64,000 nucleotides of DNA from Aliidongia dinghuensis (GTDB lineage: Bacteria > Pseudomonadota > Alphaproteobacteria > ATCC43930 > CGMCC-115725). Position 1 is the stretch's first letter; each line of letters opens with the position of its first letter. A program made the position numbers and the translations under genes. Below are positions 1-8,464 of the stretch, one piece after another. The stretch lies in contig NZ_BMJQ01000008.1 in assembly GCF_014643535.1 (NCBI RefSeq), forward strand, positions 62,001 to 126,000. Direction: 5' to 3'. A model generated the notes under the pieces. The model was not told the origin of the DNA. It saw nothing but the letters and a program-made list of their open reading frames with translations, and made no database searches.

Positions 1-18
1 CTGGGGGAGGGGAAACCC

Positions 19-1341
19 ATGCTGTCCGTTCGCACGCTCGCGCTCGCCACCGCGGCACTCTCGACGACGGCACTCGCCGTGCCGGCCCATGCCGATCCGG
101 TCGAGATCCAGTGGTGGCACGCCATGGCCGGCAAGAATGGCGAGCTCGTCAACCAGTTCGCCGACGAGTTCAACAAGAGCCAGCCCGACTACAAGGTCGT
201 CCCCGTGTTCAAGGGCGGCTATGCAGACGCGCTCAATGCCGGCATCGCCGCGTTCCGCGCCGGCCAGGCGCCGGCCATCCTCCAGGTGTTCGAGGTCGGC
301 ACCGCGACGATGATGGCGGCCAAGGGTGCCGTGAAGCCGGTCTATCAGGTGATGGCCGACGCGGGCGAGAAGTTCGACCCGCAGTCCTACCTGCCGGCGA
401 TAACGGGCTATTACTCGACGAAGGACGGCAAGATGCTGTCCTTCCCGTTCAACAGCTCGACCCCGGTCATGTACATCAACAAGGACGCCTTCAAGAAGGC
501 GGGCCTCGACCCGAACGCGCCGCCCAAGACCTGGCCGGAATTCTTCGACGATGCGAAGAAGCTCAAGGCCGGCGGCAGCGCCTGCGGCTTCACCATCGGC
601 TGGATGGCCTGGACCCAGCTCGAGGTGTTCAGCGCCTGGCACAACAAGCCGATCGCGACCGACGAGAACGGTATCGGCGGCACCGATACCAAGCTCGAGA
701 TCAACGGGCCGCTGCAGGTGAAGCACCTGCAGGACCTGGTCAATGCTGCCAAGGACAAGAGTTTCGACTACGCCGGCCGCACGACGGAGCCCGAGGCGAA
801 GTTCGTCTCCGGCGAGTGTGCCATGATCCAAACCTCGTCGGGCGGCTATGGCGTGTTCAAGGCCAACGCCAAGTTCGACTTCGGCGTGGCGCCGCTGCCC
901 TATTACCCGGACGTCGCCGGCGCGCCGCAGAACACGATCATCGGCGGTGCCAGCCTCTGGGTGATGGGCGGCAAGAAGCCCGCGGAATACAAGGGCGTCG
1001 CCAAGTTCCTCTCGTTCTTGAGCCAGACGCCGATCCAGGTGCGCTGGCACGAGCAGACCGGCTACCTGCCGATCACCAAGGCCGCGTTCGAGGAGACCGG
1101 GAAGGAAGGCTTCTACGACAAGACGCCGGGCTTCGACGTCGCGATCAAGGAGCTGACCAACAAGGCGCCGACCGAGAATTCGAAGGGCTTGCGCCTCGGC
1201 AACCTGCCGCAGATCCGCGACATCGTCGCCGAGGAGGTCGAGGCGGCCTTGAACGGCACCAAGACGCCGAAGGAAGCGCTCGATAGCGCCGTCAGCCGCG
1301 GCGACGTGCTGCTGCGCCAGTTCCAGAAGACCGCGTCCTAA
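19..1341 (+). CDS. ugpB: sn-glycerol-3-phosphate ABC transporter, periplasmic binding protein
   Basis: This 440-residue protein is the periplasmic solute receptor of a glycerol-3-phosphate-type ABC importer. It starts with a cleavable signal peptide ending AHA-DP near residue 25, then VEIQWWHAM, typical of the UgpB branch of extracellular binding protein family 1. The family length is close to 440, so the gene looks complete. The ATG has a strong GGAGG at 6-10, eight bases upstream. It is the first gene of an ugpB-A-E-C array with the two permeases and the ATPase following directly, which is the main support for the substrate call. Glycerophosphodiesters or another polyol phosphate remain possible substrates. 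The promoter lies outside the window. Confidence 0.93.
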   Translation: MLSVRTLALATAALSTTALAVPAHADPVEIQWWHAMAGKNGELVNQFADEFNKSQPDYKVVPVFKGGYADALNAGIAAFRAGQAPAILQVFEVGTATMMAAKGAVKPVYQVMADAGEKFDPQSYLPAITGYYSTKDGKMLSFPFNSSTPVMYINKDAFKKAGLDPNAPPKTWPEFFDDAKKLKAGGSACGFTIGWMAWTQLEVFSAWHNKPIATDENGIGGTDTKLEINGPLQVKHLQDLVNAAKDKSFDYAGRTTEPEAKFVSGECAMIQTSSGGYGVFKANAKFDFGVAPLPYYPDVAGAPQNTIIGGASLWVMGGKKPAEYKGVAKFLSFLSQTPIQVRWHEQTGYLPITKAAFEETGKEGFYDKTPGFDVAIKELTNKAPTENSKGLRLGNLPQIRDIVAEEVEAALNGTKTPKEALDSAVSRGDVLLRQFQKTAS

Positions 1342-1369
1342 GCATTCTTCGCCGGTAAAAGCGTCAACC

Positions 1370-2251
1370 ATGCAGCGTCGCGTGGTGTTCGACGGCAAGC
1401 TGCTACCCATGCTCCTGGTGGCGCCGCAGCTTGCCGTGACGCTCGTCTTCTTCTTCTGGCCGGCGGCCGAGGCGGTCTATTTCTCGACGCAAGCCCAGGA
1501 CGCGTTCGGGCTCTCGACCGAGTTCGTCGGGCTCGACAATTTCCGGGCCGTGTTCGCCGATCCGGCCTATCTGCACAGCCTGGGCGTCACCGCGGTCTTC
1601 TCGGTCTCGGTGACGCTGCTGGCCATGCTGCCGGCGCTGCTGCTCGCGGTCATGGCCGACCGGGTCGTGCGCTTCGCCGCCGTCTACAAGACGGCGCTCA
1701 TGCTGCCCTATGCGGTCGCACCGGCGATCGCAGGCGTGCTCTGGCTGTTCCTGTTCGCGCCGGGCATCGGCATCGTCGCGAACATGCTCCGCTGGCTCGG
1801 CATCGACTGGAACTATGTGCTGAACGGCGACCAGGCGCTGCTGCTGGTCATCGTCGCCGCGGCGTGGAAGCAGCTCAGCTACAATTTCCTGTTCTTCCTC
1901 GCCGGCCTGCAGGCGATCCCGAAATCGCTCTTGGAAGCGGCATCGATCGACGGCGCCGGTGGCTTCCATCGCTTCCGCACCGTCGTGCTGCCGCTCCTGT
2001 CGCCGACCACCTTTTTCCTGTTCGTGGTCGATGTGGTCTACGCCTTCTTCGAGACCTTCGGCGTCATCCACGCGGTCACGGGCGGCGGCCCGTCGAAGGC
2101 GACCGAGATCCTGATCTACAAGGTCTATTACGATGGCATGGTCGGGCTCGACCTGGGCGGCTCGTCGGCCCAGTCGGTCATCCTGATGGTGATCGTGATC
2201 GCCCTGACCGCGATCCAGTTCCGCTACGTCGAGCGCAAGGTCCATTACTGA
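1370..2251 (+). CDS. ugpA: sn-glycerol-3-phosphate ABC transporter permease UgpA
   Basis: A 293-residue inner-membrane permease of the MalF type with about six hydrophobic segments. The cytoplasmic EAA loop, which docks the ATPase, is visible as [14 protein letters not shown] around residue 193. The gene begins 28 bases after ugpB stops, and its TGA overlaps the ATG of ugpE by one base (TGATG), indicating translational coupling. Length and order match the standard UgpA/UgpE heterodimer. Confidence in permease function is high; the glycerol-3-phosphate specificity rests on the operon. Confidence 0.92.
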   Translation: MQRRVVFDGKLLPMLLVAPQLAVTLVFFFWPAAEAVYFSTQAQDAFGLSTEFVGLDNFRAVFADPAYLHSLGVTAVFSVSVTLLAMLPALLLAVMADRVVRFAAVYKTALMLPYAVAPAIAGVLWLFLFAPGIGIVANMLRWLGIDWNYVLNGDQALLLVIVAAAWKQLSYNFLFFLAGLQAIPKSLLEAASIDGAGGFHRFRTVVLPLLSPTTFFLFVVDVVYAFFETFGVIHAVTGGGPSKATEILIYKVYYDGMVGLDLGGSSAQSVILMVIVIALTAIQFRYVERKVHY

Positions 2252-3096
2252 TGGAAAGCCGCTCCGGCCATCTCGCCTGGCTGCCGCACCTCATCCTCAT
2301 TGCAGGGCTGCTGCTGGTGGGATTTCCGATCTACGTCACCTTCGTCGGCTCGACGCTCACGACGCCGGAGATCCTGTCCGGCCACATGTCGCTGCTGCCA
2401 GGCGGCCATCTCGTCGAGAATTACCTGGAGGCCCTGACGCAGGGCATGCCGCAGCTCTCGGGCGTGCCGGTCGGCCGGCTGCTCCTGAACAGCCTGGTCA
2501 TGGCGCTCACGATCGCGCTCGGCAAGATGGTGATCTCGTTCCTGTCGGCCTACGCGATCGTGTTCTTCCGCTTCCCCGGCCGCATGGTCTGCTTCTGGAT
2601 GATCTTCCTCACGCTCATGCTGCCGGTCGAGGTGCGCATCGTGCCGACCTTCCAGGTGACGGCGAACCTGGGGCTGATCGACAGCTACGGCGGCCTCGCG
2701 ATCCCGCTCATCGCGTCGGCGACGGCGACGCTGCTGTTCCGCCAATTCTTCCTGACCGTACCCGACGAGCTCATCGAGGCGGCGCGGCTTGACGGTGCAG
2801 GGCCGCTCCGCTTCCTCAAGGACGTGCTGCTGCCGCTCAGCTCGACAAACCTTGCCGCCCTGTTCGTGATCCTGTTCGTCTATGGCTGGAACCAGTATCT
2901 CTGGCCGCTCCTGGTGACGAACACGGCCTCGATGACCACCCTCGTCGTCGGCATCAAAAGCATGCTGACGGTGGATGCCAACACGCCCTGGCATCTGGTG
3001 ATGGCGATGGCGATCCTCGCCATGGTGCCGCCCGCGGCGGTCGTGCTGCTGATGCAGCGCTGGTTCGTCAAGGGCCTGGTCGACAGCGAGAAATAG
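2251..3096 (+). CDS. ugpE: sn-glycerol-3-phosphate ABC transporter permease UgpE
   Basis: A 281-residue inner-membrane permease of the MalG type and partner of UgpA. I chose the ATG at 2251 because it overlaps the ugpA stop (TGATG) and gives the expected N-terminus [19 protein letters not shown], with the first membrane helix immediately after. The same frame is open much further upstream inside ugpA, but that part is an antisense-like reading of a coding region. The EAA loop reads [20 protein letters not shown] near residue 178. The stop lies 11 bases before ugpC. Confidence 0.92.
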   Translation: MESRSGHLAWLPHLILIAGLLLVGFPIYVTFVGSTLTTPEILSGHMSLLPGGHLVENYLEALTQGMPQLSGVPVGRLLLNSLVMALTIALGKMVISFLSAYAIVFFRFPGRMVCFWMIFLTLMLPVEVRIVPTFQVTANLGLIDSYGGLAIPLIASATATLLFRQFFLTVPDELIEAARLDGAGPLRFLKDVLLPLSSTNLAALFVILFVYGWNQYLWPLLVTNTASMTTLVVGIKSMLTVDANTPWHLVMAMAILAMVPPAAVVLLMQRWFVKGLVDSEK

Positions 3097-3107
3097 CGAG
3101 AGCGAGC

Positions 3108-4172
3108 ATGGCGACCGTCACCCTTTCCGCCGTCACCAAATCCTACGCCGGCAACCCGGTGATCCATGGCATCGACTGCGCCATTGCCGACGGCGAGTTC
3201 ATCGTCATCGTCGGCCCGTCCGGCTGCGGCAAGTCCACGCTCTTGCGCATGGTGGCGGGCCTCGAAGCCATCACCGGCGGTACGATCGCGATCGGCGACC
3301 GGGTCGTGAACAGGGTCGAGCCCAAGGACCGGGACATCGCCATGGTGTTCCAGAACTACGCGCTCTATCCGCACATGACCGTGTTCGAGAACATGGCCTA
3401 TGGGCTCCGGATCCGCGGCCTCTCGAAACACGAGATCCGCACGCGGGTCGACCGGACGGCCGAGATCCTGCAGCTGGGCCAGCTCCTGGAACGGACGCCG
3501 CGGCAATTGTCCGGTGGCCAGCGTCAGCGCGTTGCCATGGGCCGCGCCATCGTGCGCGAGCCGCAGGTCTTCCTGTTCGACGAGCCGCTCTCCAACCTCG
3601 ACGCCAAGCTCCGGGTGCAGATGCGCGTCGAGATCAAGCGTCTGCAGCAGCGGCTCGGCACGACCTCGATCTATGTCACCCACGACCAGGTCGAGGCGAT
3701 GACGCTCGCTGACCGGCTGATCGTGCTCAACGCCGGCGTTGCTGAGCAGATCGGCCGGCCGATCGAGCTTTACGAGCGGCCGGCGAGCCTGTTCGTCGCC
3801 GGCTTCATCGGCTCGCCGGCGATGAATTTCCTTGAGGCGACGGTGGGCGAGGGCGGCCGAATCACGCTCACCGGCGGCACTGTCCTCACGGGACCCGTCG
3901 CGGTTCCGACTGGCATCGACGTGACGCTCGGCGTCCGGCCGGAGCATCTGGTGCTTGCGACGGACGGCGAGGCCATGGCCCATCTCCATGTCGAGATGGT
4001 CGAGCTGCTGGGTGCCGACACGGTCGTCTACGGCACGCTCGGCGCCGGCGGGCCGGCGCTCATGCTGCGGTTGAACGGCATCGCGACCGTCGCGAGCGGC
4101 GAGCGCCTGCCGTTAGGATTCCCGCCGGACCGGCTGCACCTGTTCGATCGGCAGTCCGGCCGCCGCCTCTGA
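3108..4172 (+). CDS. ugpC: sn-glycerol-3-phosphate ABC transporter ATP-binding protein UgpC
   Basis: The cytoplasmic ATPase of the importer, 354 residues. Walker [10 protein letters not shown] is at residues 36-44, followed by a Q-loop ([12 protein letters not shown]), the [14 protein letters not shown] signature near 134, Walker [17 protein letters not shown] near 153 and the switch histidine in [11 protein letters not shown]. The C-terminal 110 residues form the TOBE/MalK-type regulatory domain (GVRPEHL), as in UgpC and MalK. It is the last gene of the array. The 158 bases that follow hold only a weak hairpin (GACTC at 4211-4215 with GAGTC at 4224-4228) and no gene. Confidence 0.93.
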   Translation: MATVTLSAVTKSYAGNPVIHGIDCAIADGEFIVIVGPSGCGKSTLLRMVAGLEAITGGTIAIGDRVVNRVEPKDRDIAMVFQNYALYPHMTVFENMAYGLRIRGLSKHEIRTRVDRTAEILQLGQLLERTPRQLSGGQRQRVAMGRAIVREPQVFLFDEPLSNLDAKLRVQMRVEIKRLQQRLGTTSIYVTHDQVEAMTLADRLIVLNAGVAEQIGRPIELYERPASLFVAGFIGSPAMNFLEATVGEGGRITLTGGTVLTGPVAVPTGIDVTLGVRPEHLVLATDGEAMAHLHVEMVELLGADTVVYGTLGAGGPALMLRLNGIATVASGERLPLGFPPDRLHLFDRQSGRRL

Positions 4173-4330
4173 GCGGTATAGGACGACGCACGGTGGGCGC
4201 GAGCTTCATGGACTCTTAACCTCGAGTCGGCGTATATGTCGGCGGTTCCTCGGGGATAAATCCCTGCCGGATCACCGGTGCAGCCGCGACAAAGTCGCCT
4301 TCCGCGGCCGGTCTTGAAGGCGAGGTCAGC

Positions 4331-4522
4331 ATGAGCATCTCGAACGTCGGCCAGGGGCCGGTCACACCCTCGACCACAAACAACCAGGTCCAGGGCAACA
4401 AGCAGCAATTCAAGCCGGCGGACAACAACGCCAATACCCTGTCGAACAACGCATCCAAGCAGACTGGTGCGCAGCCGCTCAATGCAACGGGCCGCGGCCA
4501 GGTCGTCAATCTCGTCGTCTGA
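4331..4522 (+). CDS. small Asn/Gln-rich hypothetical protein
   Basis: A 63-residue protein that I do not recognise. It is rich in Asn, Gln, Thr and Pro, has almost no charged residues, and lacks a signal peptide or membrane segment. The start is supported by a GAGG about six bases upstream (cgaggtcagcATG). Its composition differs from translations of the other frames here, which are Arg- and Ala-rich as expected for non-coding readings of GC-rich DNA. This argues that the frame is real. It is a single gene between ugpC and a minus-strand surface-protein gene. Low-complexity proteins of this kind are often intrinsically disordered; no function is inferred. Confidence 0.6.
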   Translation: MSISNVGQGPVTPSTTNNQVQGNKQQFKPADNNANTLSNNASKQTGAQPLNATGRGQVVNLVV

Positions 4523-4570
4523 CCGTCTTAAGACTTCATCGCAGGAACTAACGCGTACCGGGGCCGCCGC

Positions 4571-5125
4571 TCAACGCGGCGGGGGCGGTAGCGTGCCGGG
4601 TGCGCCGCGCCAAGGCGCCAGGATGCGGACTTCGGCCGGCAGGCCGCCGAGGTCGCCCGTTCCGTTGCTGCCGGTGCCGCTGCCGTCGGCCGCGATATCG
4701 GCCGGTGCGACATAGGGTGTGACGTCGGCCGGGGCCGGTGCGGCCGGGTCGTCGGCTTGCGGCCGTGCGGCCGCATCTGTCGTGCTCGACTGGACGATCC
4801 GCCAATTGCCGTCTTGCGCCCGGCAGCCCACGGCATAGCCGACCGCAGCCGGGCCACCGCTCACCAGCGTCTCCGCCACTTCGCGGCACGGTTGCCGGGA
4901 TGCGGGATCGACCCGTTCCTTGAGCGGCTGAACCGAGCCCGCATGGCCGGTGGCGGGATTTGTCCAGCGTTGCGTCTCGCCCAGCGGCGCCGCCCAGGCC
5001 CGGCCATAGGCCGCGGCGCGGAAGGCCGCGTCCGCCGCATCGAGCGGGTCTGCACAGGCGATCGCCGGCACCGATAGGGCGAGGCCGCCGACGAGGAATG
5101 TCGTGAAATTCCGAAATGGGATCAT
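4571..5125 (-). CDS. secreted surface-antigen-like protein (17 kDa antigen C-terminal type domain)
   Basis: A 184-residue exported protein with a signal peptide ending SVPAIACA-DP. The mature part contains TQRWTNPATGHAGSVQPLKE, then QPCREVAETL and a Cys-containing YAVGCRAQDGNWRIV. This layout (tryptophan-Asn-Pro, Cys-Arg-Glu, second Cys, D/G-x-W-x-I-V) is that of the surface antigen or RT0821/Lpp0805-like C-terminal domain common in alphaproteobacterial envelope proteins. The two cysteines could form a disulfide. The C-terminal 60 residues are Ala/Pro/Asp-rich and probably disordered. Its role is unknown; an envelope location is likely. Confidence 0.72.
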   Translation of the reverse strand: MIPFRNFTTFLVGGLALSVPAIACADPLDAADAAFRAAAYGRAWAAPLGETQRWTNPATGHAGSVQPLKERVDPASRQPCREVAETLVSGGPAAVGYAVGCRAQDGNWRIVQSSTTDAAARPQADDPAAPAPADVTPYVAPADIAADGSGTGSNGTGDLGGLPAEVRILAPWRGAPGTLPPPPR

Positions 5126-5162
5126 GGGGCCGCGCTCTTGGGGCCACGCTCAGGGCGGGAGT

Positions 5163-5192
5163 GACAGGTTCGAGTCTAAACCCGAACCTGTC
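5163..5192 (-). terminator. hairpin downstream of a small minus-strand gene
   Basis: A perfect 10-bp inverted repeat: GACAGGTTCG at 5163-5172 and CGAACCTGTC at 5183-5192, with a 10-base loop. It sits between the small gene ending at 5209 and the start of the surface-antigen gene at 5125. There is no T-run after the stem on either strand, so it may act as a Rho-assisted terminator or 3' end stabiliser. Confidence 0.45.
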
Positions 5193-5208
5193 GCGCGGCA
5201 AATGCGCG

Positions 5209-5372
5209 TCAGCGGTAGTAATACCCGCCGTAATAATAGTAATGCGGACGCGGCGGCGGCGCCGGATAGACATAGCAGGCCGAGAGAACACCGGCGATCG
5301 CTCCAAAGATCACGAAGTTGGCGATCCACCGACTCCAGTTTCGGTTGCGACGGGATGGGACGGCGGGCATAG
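5209..5372 (-). pseudogene. Tyr-rich mini-lipoprotein gene with a -1 frame break in an A5 run
   Basis: An ATG at 5372 is preceded by a near-ideal ribosome site (GGAGG, seven bases upstream). In frame it gives only 20 residues before a TGA at 5310-5312. In the -1 frame, entered at a run of five A on the minus strand at about 5339-5343, the reading continues as NWSRWIANFVIFGAIAGVLS, then ACYVYPAPPPRPH, a YYYY-GG-YYY tail and Arg, and ends at 5209. That is a membrane segment with a lipobox-like LSAC and a Tyr/Pro-rich C-terminus. Either the gene carries a one-base deletion or sequencing error in the homopolymer, or slippage occurs. A short product from GTG at 5313 is a weaker alternative. Confidence 0.5.
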
Positions 5373-5607
5373 TTTAACCTCCAGTTTCCGGGAGACCCGC
5401 CTTGACAGGCCGGCCTCTCCTTGATGAAACGAGGTCACGGGGGAGGTTCATCCCCGAAATCTCCAGGATTTATTTTGCAATCGCCGCGGGGATGGTTGCG
5501 CGGCGTGCAACGTAACCCCGCACCTGGCATCTTGTGCGAACCGGCGCAAGTCCCTGATCGGCATGCTATAGTTGGTGCCAAACAAGCGTCGAAAGGCGGA
5601 GGGCGGC

Positions 5608-6039
5608 ATGGTGGATGGGGCCACGGAACCGGCGATCAATCAGGCGTTCTGGCAGGGCGTGCGCGTGGCGATCAGGCGGGCGGTCATCGCCGTGGTCGGC
5701 ATCCTTGGCCTCTATGGCGCGGCGGCGTCGACGGATGCCGCGGCCTATGCCTGCGGAATCGGCGTCTTCATCGTCGGCTGCCTCCTCCTGTTCCTGGAGA
5801 TCAAGCGGCATTTCGACGGCTTGCCGCCGCTCGGCCTCGGCGACCTGCTGATCGATGATTTCAACACGCTCTGGGTCGGACTGCCGCTGCTCGGCCTGTT
5901 CGGCATCGCCTGCCTGTTCGTGGCGGCGCGGGCGGAGGGCGGTGCCGGTTATTACGCGGGGATCGGCGGTGCCATCGGCGCGTTCCTGGTCGGGCTCGGC
6001 AGTATCGGCGCCTGCTTCGACCGCACCGAGACGCACTGA
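5608..6039 (+). CDS. small four-helix membrane protein, unknown function
   Basis: A 143-residue protein of unrecognised family. Four hydrophobic stretches are visible, at about residues 23-43, 48-68, 88-108 and 114-134 (for example VGLPLLGLFGIACLFVAARA). The last contains a Gly-rich GIGGAIGAFLVGLGSIGACF. I chose the ATG at 5608 over an in-frame GTG at 5572 because GGAGGG lies at 5598-5603, a few bases before it. The gene is monocistronic, converging on the PAS-domain gene at 6066. Opposite-strand frames here are arginine/aspartate-rich shadows. Confidence 0.65.
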   Translation: MVDGATEPAINQAFWQGVRVAIRRAVIAVVGILGLYGAAASTDAAAYACGIGVFIVGCLLLFLEIKRHFDGLPPLGLGDLLIDDFNTLWVGLPLLGLFGIACLFVAARAEGGAGYYAGIGGAIGAFLVGLGSIGACFDRTETH

Positions 6040-6065
6040 TAGCCCAGTCTTAAGATCGAGGGTCC

Positions 6066-6617
6066 CTACATCGAGGGTGCGCCCCATCCGAGATCGAGGA
6101 AGCGGACCTGCTCGGCCGTGCGCGCGGCGATGAAGCCCGCCTGACTGATCCATTCTGCCTGACGGCGCGAGTGGTTGGCGCCGATCATGATCGGGCAGGC
6201 CGATGGATCATTGGGCCGGAGCGGCAGCAGCAGGGTTTCGACCGGGTCATGGGCGCCGGAGGTGAAGACCATGTCGTAGCGCGCGACGAAGCCGCACGGC
6301 TGGTCGACAGCGCGCCATAGCCGGCGAGTGCGTGTTACGCGCAGGGCTGGATCCAGGAACTGGCCCCAGACGAGGCCGGTCATTTCGACGCCCCAGCGGG
6401 CCCGATGGGCGGTGCCGACCAGGCGGTAGGTCGCCGTCTCGGCGTCGATCATGTTCAGCATGAAGATATGCGGCAGAACCCGCTTAAGCGCGCCCGGATC
6501 GATGGCGGCGCGCTTGGGCATGGGCGCGTCGCCGCGGACGGTCAGCCAGTGATCGAGCAGCACGCGGCTGGGCTCGGTCTCGAGCCCGGGGAACCCTGGG
6601 TCGGTGGAAGGGATCAT
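6066..6617 (-). CDS. PAS_5-family sensory domain protein
   Basis: A 183-residue soluble protein whose whole length resembles the single-domain PAS_5 (PF07310-type) proteins of Alphaproteobacteria. Recognisable stretches are LPHIFMLNMIDAETATYRLVG near the middle and a C-terminal section ending ARTAEQVRFLDLGWGAPSM, which is very characteristic. I set the start at 6617 because this ATG overlaps the TGA of the upstream gene (ATGA, 6614-6617). The upstream in-frame ATG would lie inside that gene. The overlap implies co-translation with the SnoaL-like protein. The ligand is unknown. Confidence 0.75.
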   Translation of the reverse strand: MIPSTDPGFPGLETEPSRVLLDHWLTVRGDAPMPKRAAIDPGALKRVLPHIFMLNMIDAETATYRLVGTAHRARWGVEMTGLVWGQFLDPALRVTRTRRLWRAVDQPCGFVARYDMVFTSGAHDPVETLLLPLRPNDPSACPIMIGANHSRRQAEWISQAGFIAARTAEQVRFLDLGWGAPSM

Positions 6618-7060
6618 CTGTCCTCTGTCCCGCCGTCCCAGACGAAGCGCCATTGCCCGTCCGATTGCCGCTGCCACACCGTGACGTATCGGCCGGTCGA
6701 CCGCTGGTCGTGACCGTCGGCGTTCTGCCGGTGCATTTCGTACGGCCCGCTCGTCACGCCGATGTCGCCCACGACCTTGGCGTAGTTCGGGTGCCAGGTC
6801 AGGCTGAAGCCCGGCCGCGCATAGAGCTTGTCGAGCTTCTGGCCGATCTCGGCCTTGCCGTGGCCGCCCTGGACCGTGGCCGTCTCGTCGGCGAACTCGG
6901 CCCAGGCTTGGCCATGCCGGGCTTCAGCGGCGGCGAAGAAGGCTTCGTCCGCGGCAGCGACCGCCTGCTCGTCGGCGGTCCAAGACGGATCCGCCGCCCG
7001 GGCGGCAGACCCGTGGAACAGGCCGCAGACGAGGATTAAGAGGACGAACCAGGCACGCAT
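6614..7060 (-). CDS. secreted SnoaL/DUF4440-like protein
   Basis: A 148-residue exported protein. The ATG at 7060 starts an obvious signal peptide, MRAWFVLLILVCGLFHGSAA, with cleavage likely after ARA. The mature domain (DEAFFAAAEARHGQAWAEFA near residue 35, then VTSGPYEMHR and GRYVTVWQRQSDGQWRFVWD) has the pattern of a cystatin-like SnoaL/DUF4440 fold, used as a small-molecule pocket or association domain. Longer in-frame starts up to 7240 would put the signal peptide in mid-protein and are rejected. Its stop overlaps the start of the PAS_5 gene. No catalytic role can be read from the sequence. Confidence 0.72.
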   Translation of the reverse strand: MRAWFVLLILVCGLFHGSAARAADPSWTADEQAVAAADEAFFAAAEARHGQAWAEFADETATVQGGHGKAEIGQKLDKLYARPGFSLTWHPNYAKVVGDIGVTSGPYEMHRQNADGHDQRSTGRYVTVWQRQSDGQWRFVWDGGTEDR

Positions 7061-7173
7061 GGGCCGGCACTCGCTTTCCGAAGAATGCTTGGAAGACGAG
7101 GATAGGGCCGAGGTTCCTAATGGAATCTTCTCGTTGGGTCGATCGTGGATCGAAGCAGCGTTGCGCGGCCGGT

Positions 7174-7650
7174 TCAGCCCTCGACGCGTGTCTCCGGGAT
7201 GCAGCCGATCTCGAACTTGACCGAGTTGGCGATGAAGCACAGCGCATGGGCGTCATGGTGCAGCGCCTCGGCACGGGCAATGTCGGCGCCGGGGGCGATG
7301 GTGACGCGCGGATGCAGGGTGACGCCGGTGAAATGGCCGCCGCCGTCCGTCGTCTCCGCCATCTCGCCGACCGGCTGGTCCTCGTAGCCGACGACCCGGA
7401 TGCCGGCGGCGGATGCGAGGTGCAGATACCACAGCTGATGGCAGGTCGAGACGGCGGCGACCAGCATCTCCTCCGGGTTCCAGCGCGCCGGGTCGCCGCG
7501 GAACGCGGGGTCGGACGAGCCGGGGATCGTGGGCTTGCCGGGCGCCGAGATCTCGTGGCTGCGCTCGTAGGCGCGATAGTCGGCCGTGCCGACGCCGCGA
7601 TTGCCGGTCCAGGTGACAGCCAAGCTGTAGCGATGGGTCTTTCCCGCCAT
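7174..7650 (-). CDS. OsmC family peroxiredoxin-like protein
   Basis: A 158-residue protein of the OsmC/Ohr superfamily, thiol peroxidases that reduce organic hydroperoxides. The two conserved cysteines are visible: Cys70 in AAVSTCHQLWYLHLA and Cys138 in AHALCFIANS. The N-terminal strand motif YSLAVTWTGNRGVGT and the RWNPEEMLVAAV stretch are also typical. It looks more like the general OsmC branch than Ohr, because the second motif is ALCF rather than the Ohr VCPYS. The start follows a good ribosome site (GAAGGAACGAG). It is transcribed divergently from a GntR-type regulator, so control by that regulator is plausible. Confidence 0.85.
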   Translation of the reverse strand: MAGKTHRYSLAVTWTGNRGVGTADYRAYERSHEISAPGKPTIPGSSDPAFRGDPARWNPEEMLVAAVSTCHQLWYLHLASAAGIRVVGYEDQPVGEMAETTDGGGHFTGVTLHPRVTIAPGADIARAEALHHDAHALCFIANSVKFEIGCIPETRVEG

Positions 7651-7671
7651 TTATCTCGTTCCTTCAACTGC

Positions 7672-7706
7672 TTGACCAATATTGTATACATGCTATCATG
7701 CATTCA
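7672..7706 (+). promoter_or_regulatory. sigma70-like promoter with internal palindrome; GntR gene may be leaderless
   Basis: TTGACC at 7672-7677 and TATCAT at 7694-7699 are separated by 16 bases. A perfect 8-bp palindrome TGTATACA (7683-7690) lies in the spacer, a natural place for a repressor to bind. Seven bases after the -10 comes the A of the GntR start codon (7706), with no Shine-Dalgarno between them, so the mRNA may begin at the AUG. Autoregulation by the encoded GntR protein, and joint control of the divergent osmC-like gene, are inferences. Confidence 0.55.
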
Positions 7707-8416
7707 TGAAACAGGCCAAGCTCGAATCTACCCGTCACCGGGTGCAGCGCTATCGCACCACGCCGGACCTCATTGCCGACGAGCTGCGCGAGGAAATCCG
7801 TCGCGGCGTGCTGGCCGGCGGCCAGCCGCTGCCGCAGGAGGAACTCGCCAACCGCTTCGGCGTCAGCCGGATTCCGGTGCGCGAGGCGCTGCTGCGCCTG
7901 GAGGGCGAGGGGCTGGTCGCGGTCTATCCCAACCGCGGCGCCGTGGTGACGCGCTTCACGGCCGACGAGGTGCGCGAGATCTATCACCTGCGCCGTCTGC
8001 TGGAGGGTGACGCACTCGCGCGCGCCGTGCGGCGGATGACCGATGCCGACCTGAAGCGTATCGAGCTGACGATGGATCGGGCCGAACGGGGGGCCATCGA
8101 TTCGGACAGGGGCGACCCGGACTGGGCGGAGCTCGACGGCGCATTCCATGCCGCTCTATACGAGCCGGCCGGTCATCCCCGGCAATCGGCCATGATCGCA
8201 GCACTCCGCGGCACGGTCGACCGCTACTGGACGGCCTACGAGGCGCTGCCCGCCCATACGGAGGCATGGCTCGACGACCATCGCCGCATCGTGGCCGCAT
8301 GCCGCGCGCGCGATGCCGAGATGGCGCGCCTTGTACTGCACGAGCATCTGGCACGGGCGGGTGCCATCGTGCTTGCCGGGCTCAAGGCGGAAGAGGCGCC
8401 CGACGGCGCAGCATGA
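7706..8416 (+). CDS. GntR family transcriptional regulator (FCD domain)
   Basis: A 236-residue DNA-binding regulator. The N-terminal winged helix-turn-helix is clear: IADELREEIRRGVLAGGQPL, then ELANRFGVSRIPVREALLRL and the wing LVAVYPNRGAVV. The C-terminal all-helical FCD domain of the FadR/VanR type follows, with D/H positions (WAELDGAFHAALYE, HRRIVAACRARD) that usually bind a metal or organic acid. The ATG at 7706 is preferred to the TTG at 7682, which lies within the promoter-like element. The gene is divergent from the OsmC gene, its likely target. The effector cannot be read from sequence. Confidence 0.87.
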   Translation: MKQAKLESTRHRVQRYRTTPDLIADELREEIRRGVLAGGQPLPQEELANRFGVSRIPVREALLRLEGEGLVAVYPNRGAVVTRFTADEVREIYHLRRLLEGDALARAVRRMTDADLKRIELTMDRAERGAIDSDRGDPDWAELDGAFHAALYEPAGHPRQSAMIAALRGTVDRYWTAYEALPAHTEAWLDDHRRIVAACRARDAEMARLVLHEHLARAGAIVLAGLKAEEAPDGAA

Positions 8417-8464
8417 GTGTCGTCGGGCGCCGGGATTGCGGCGGCGAGGTTGGGGCGCGGGCCG

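Noticed and set aside
4200..4330. Possible riboswitch upstream of the small Asn/Gln-rich gene
   Set aside because: A few short stems and a GCAGCCGCGAC word are present, but no conserved cobalamin, TPP or glycine riboswitch core could be laid out.
5310..5372. Canonical -1 programmed frameshift heptamer in the mini-lipoprotein gene
   Set aside because: The zero-frame arrangement around the A5 run does not form X-XXY-YYZ, and no stem-loop follows at the usual distance, so mutation or a read error is more likely.
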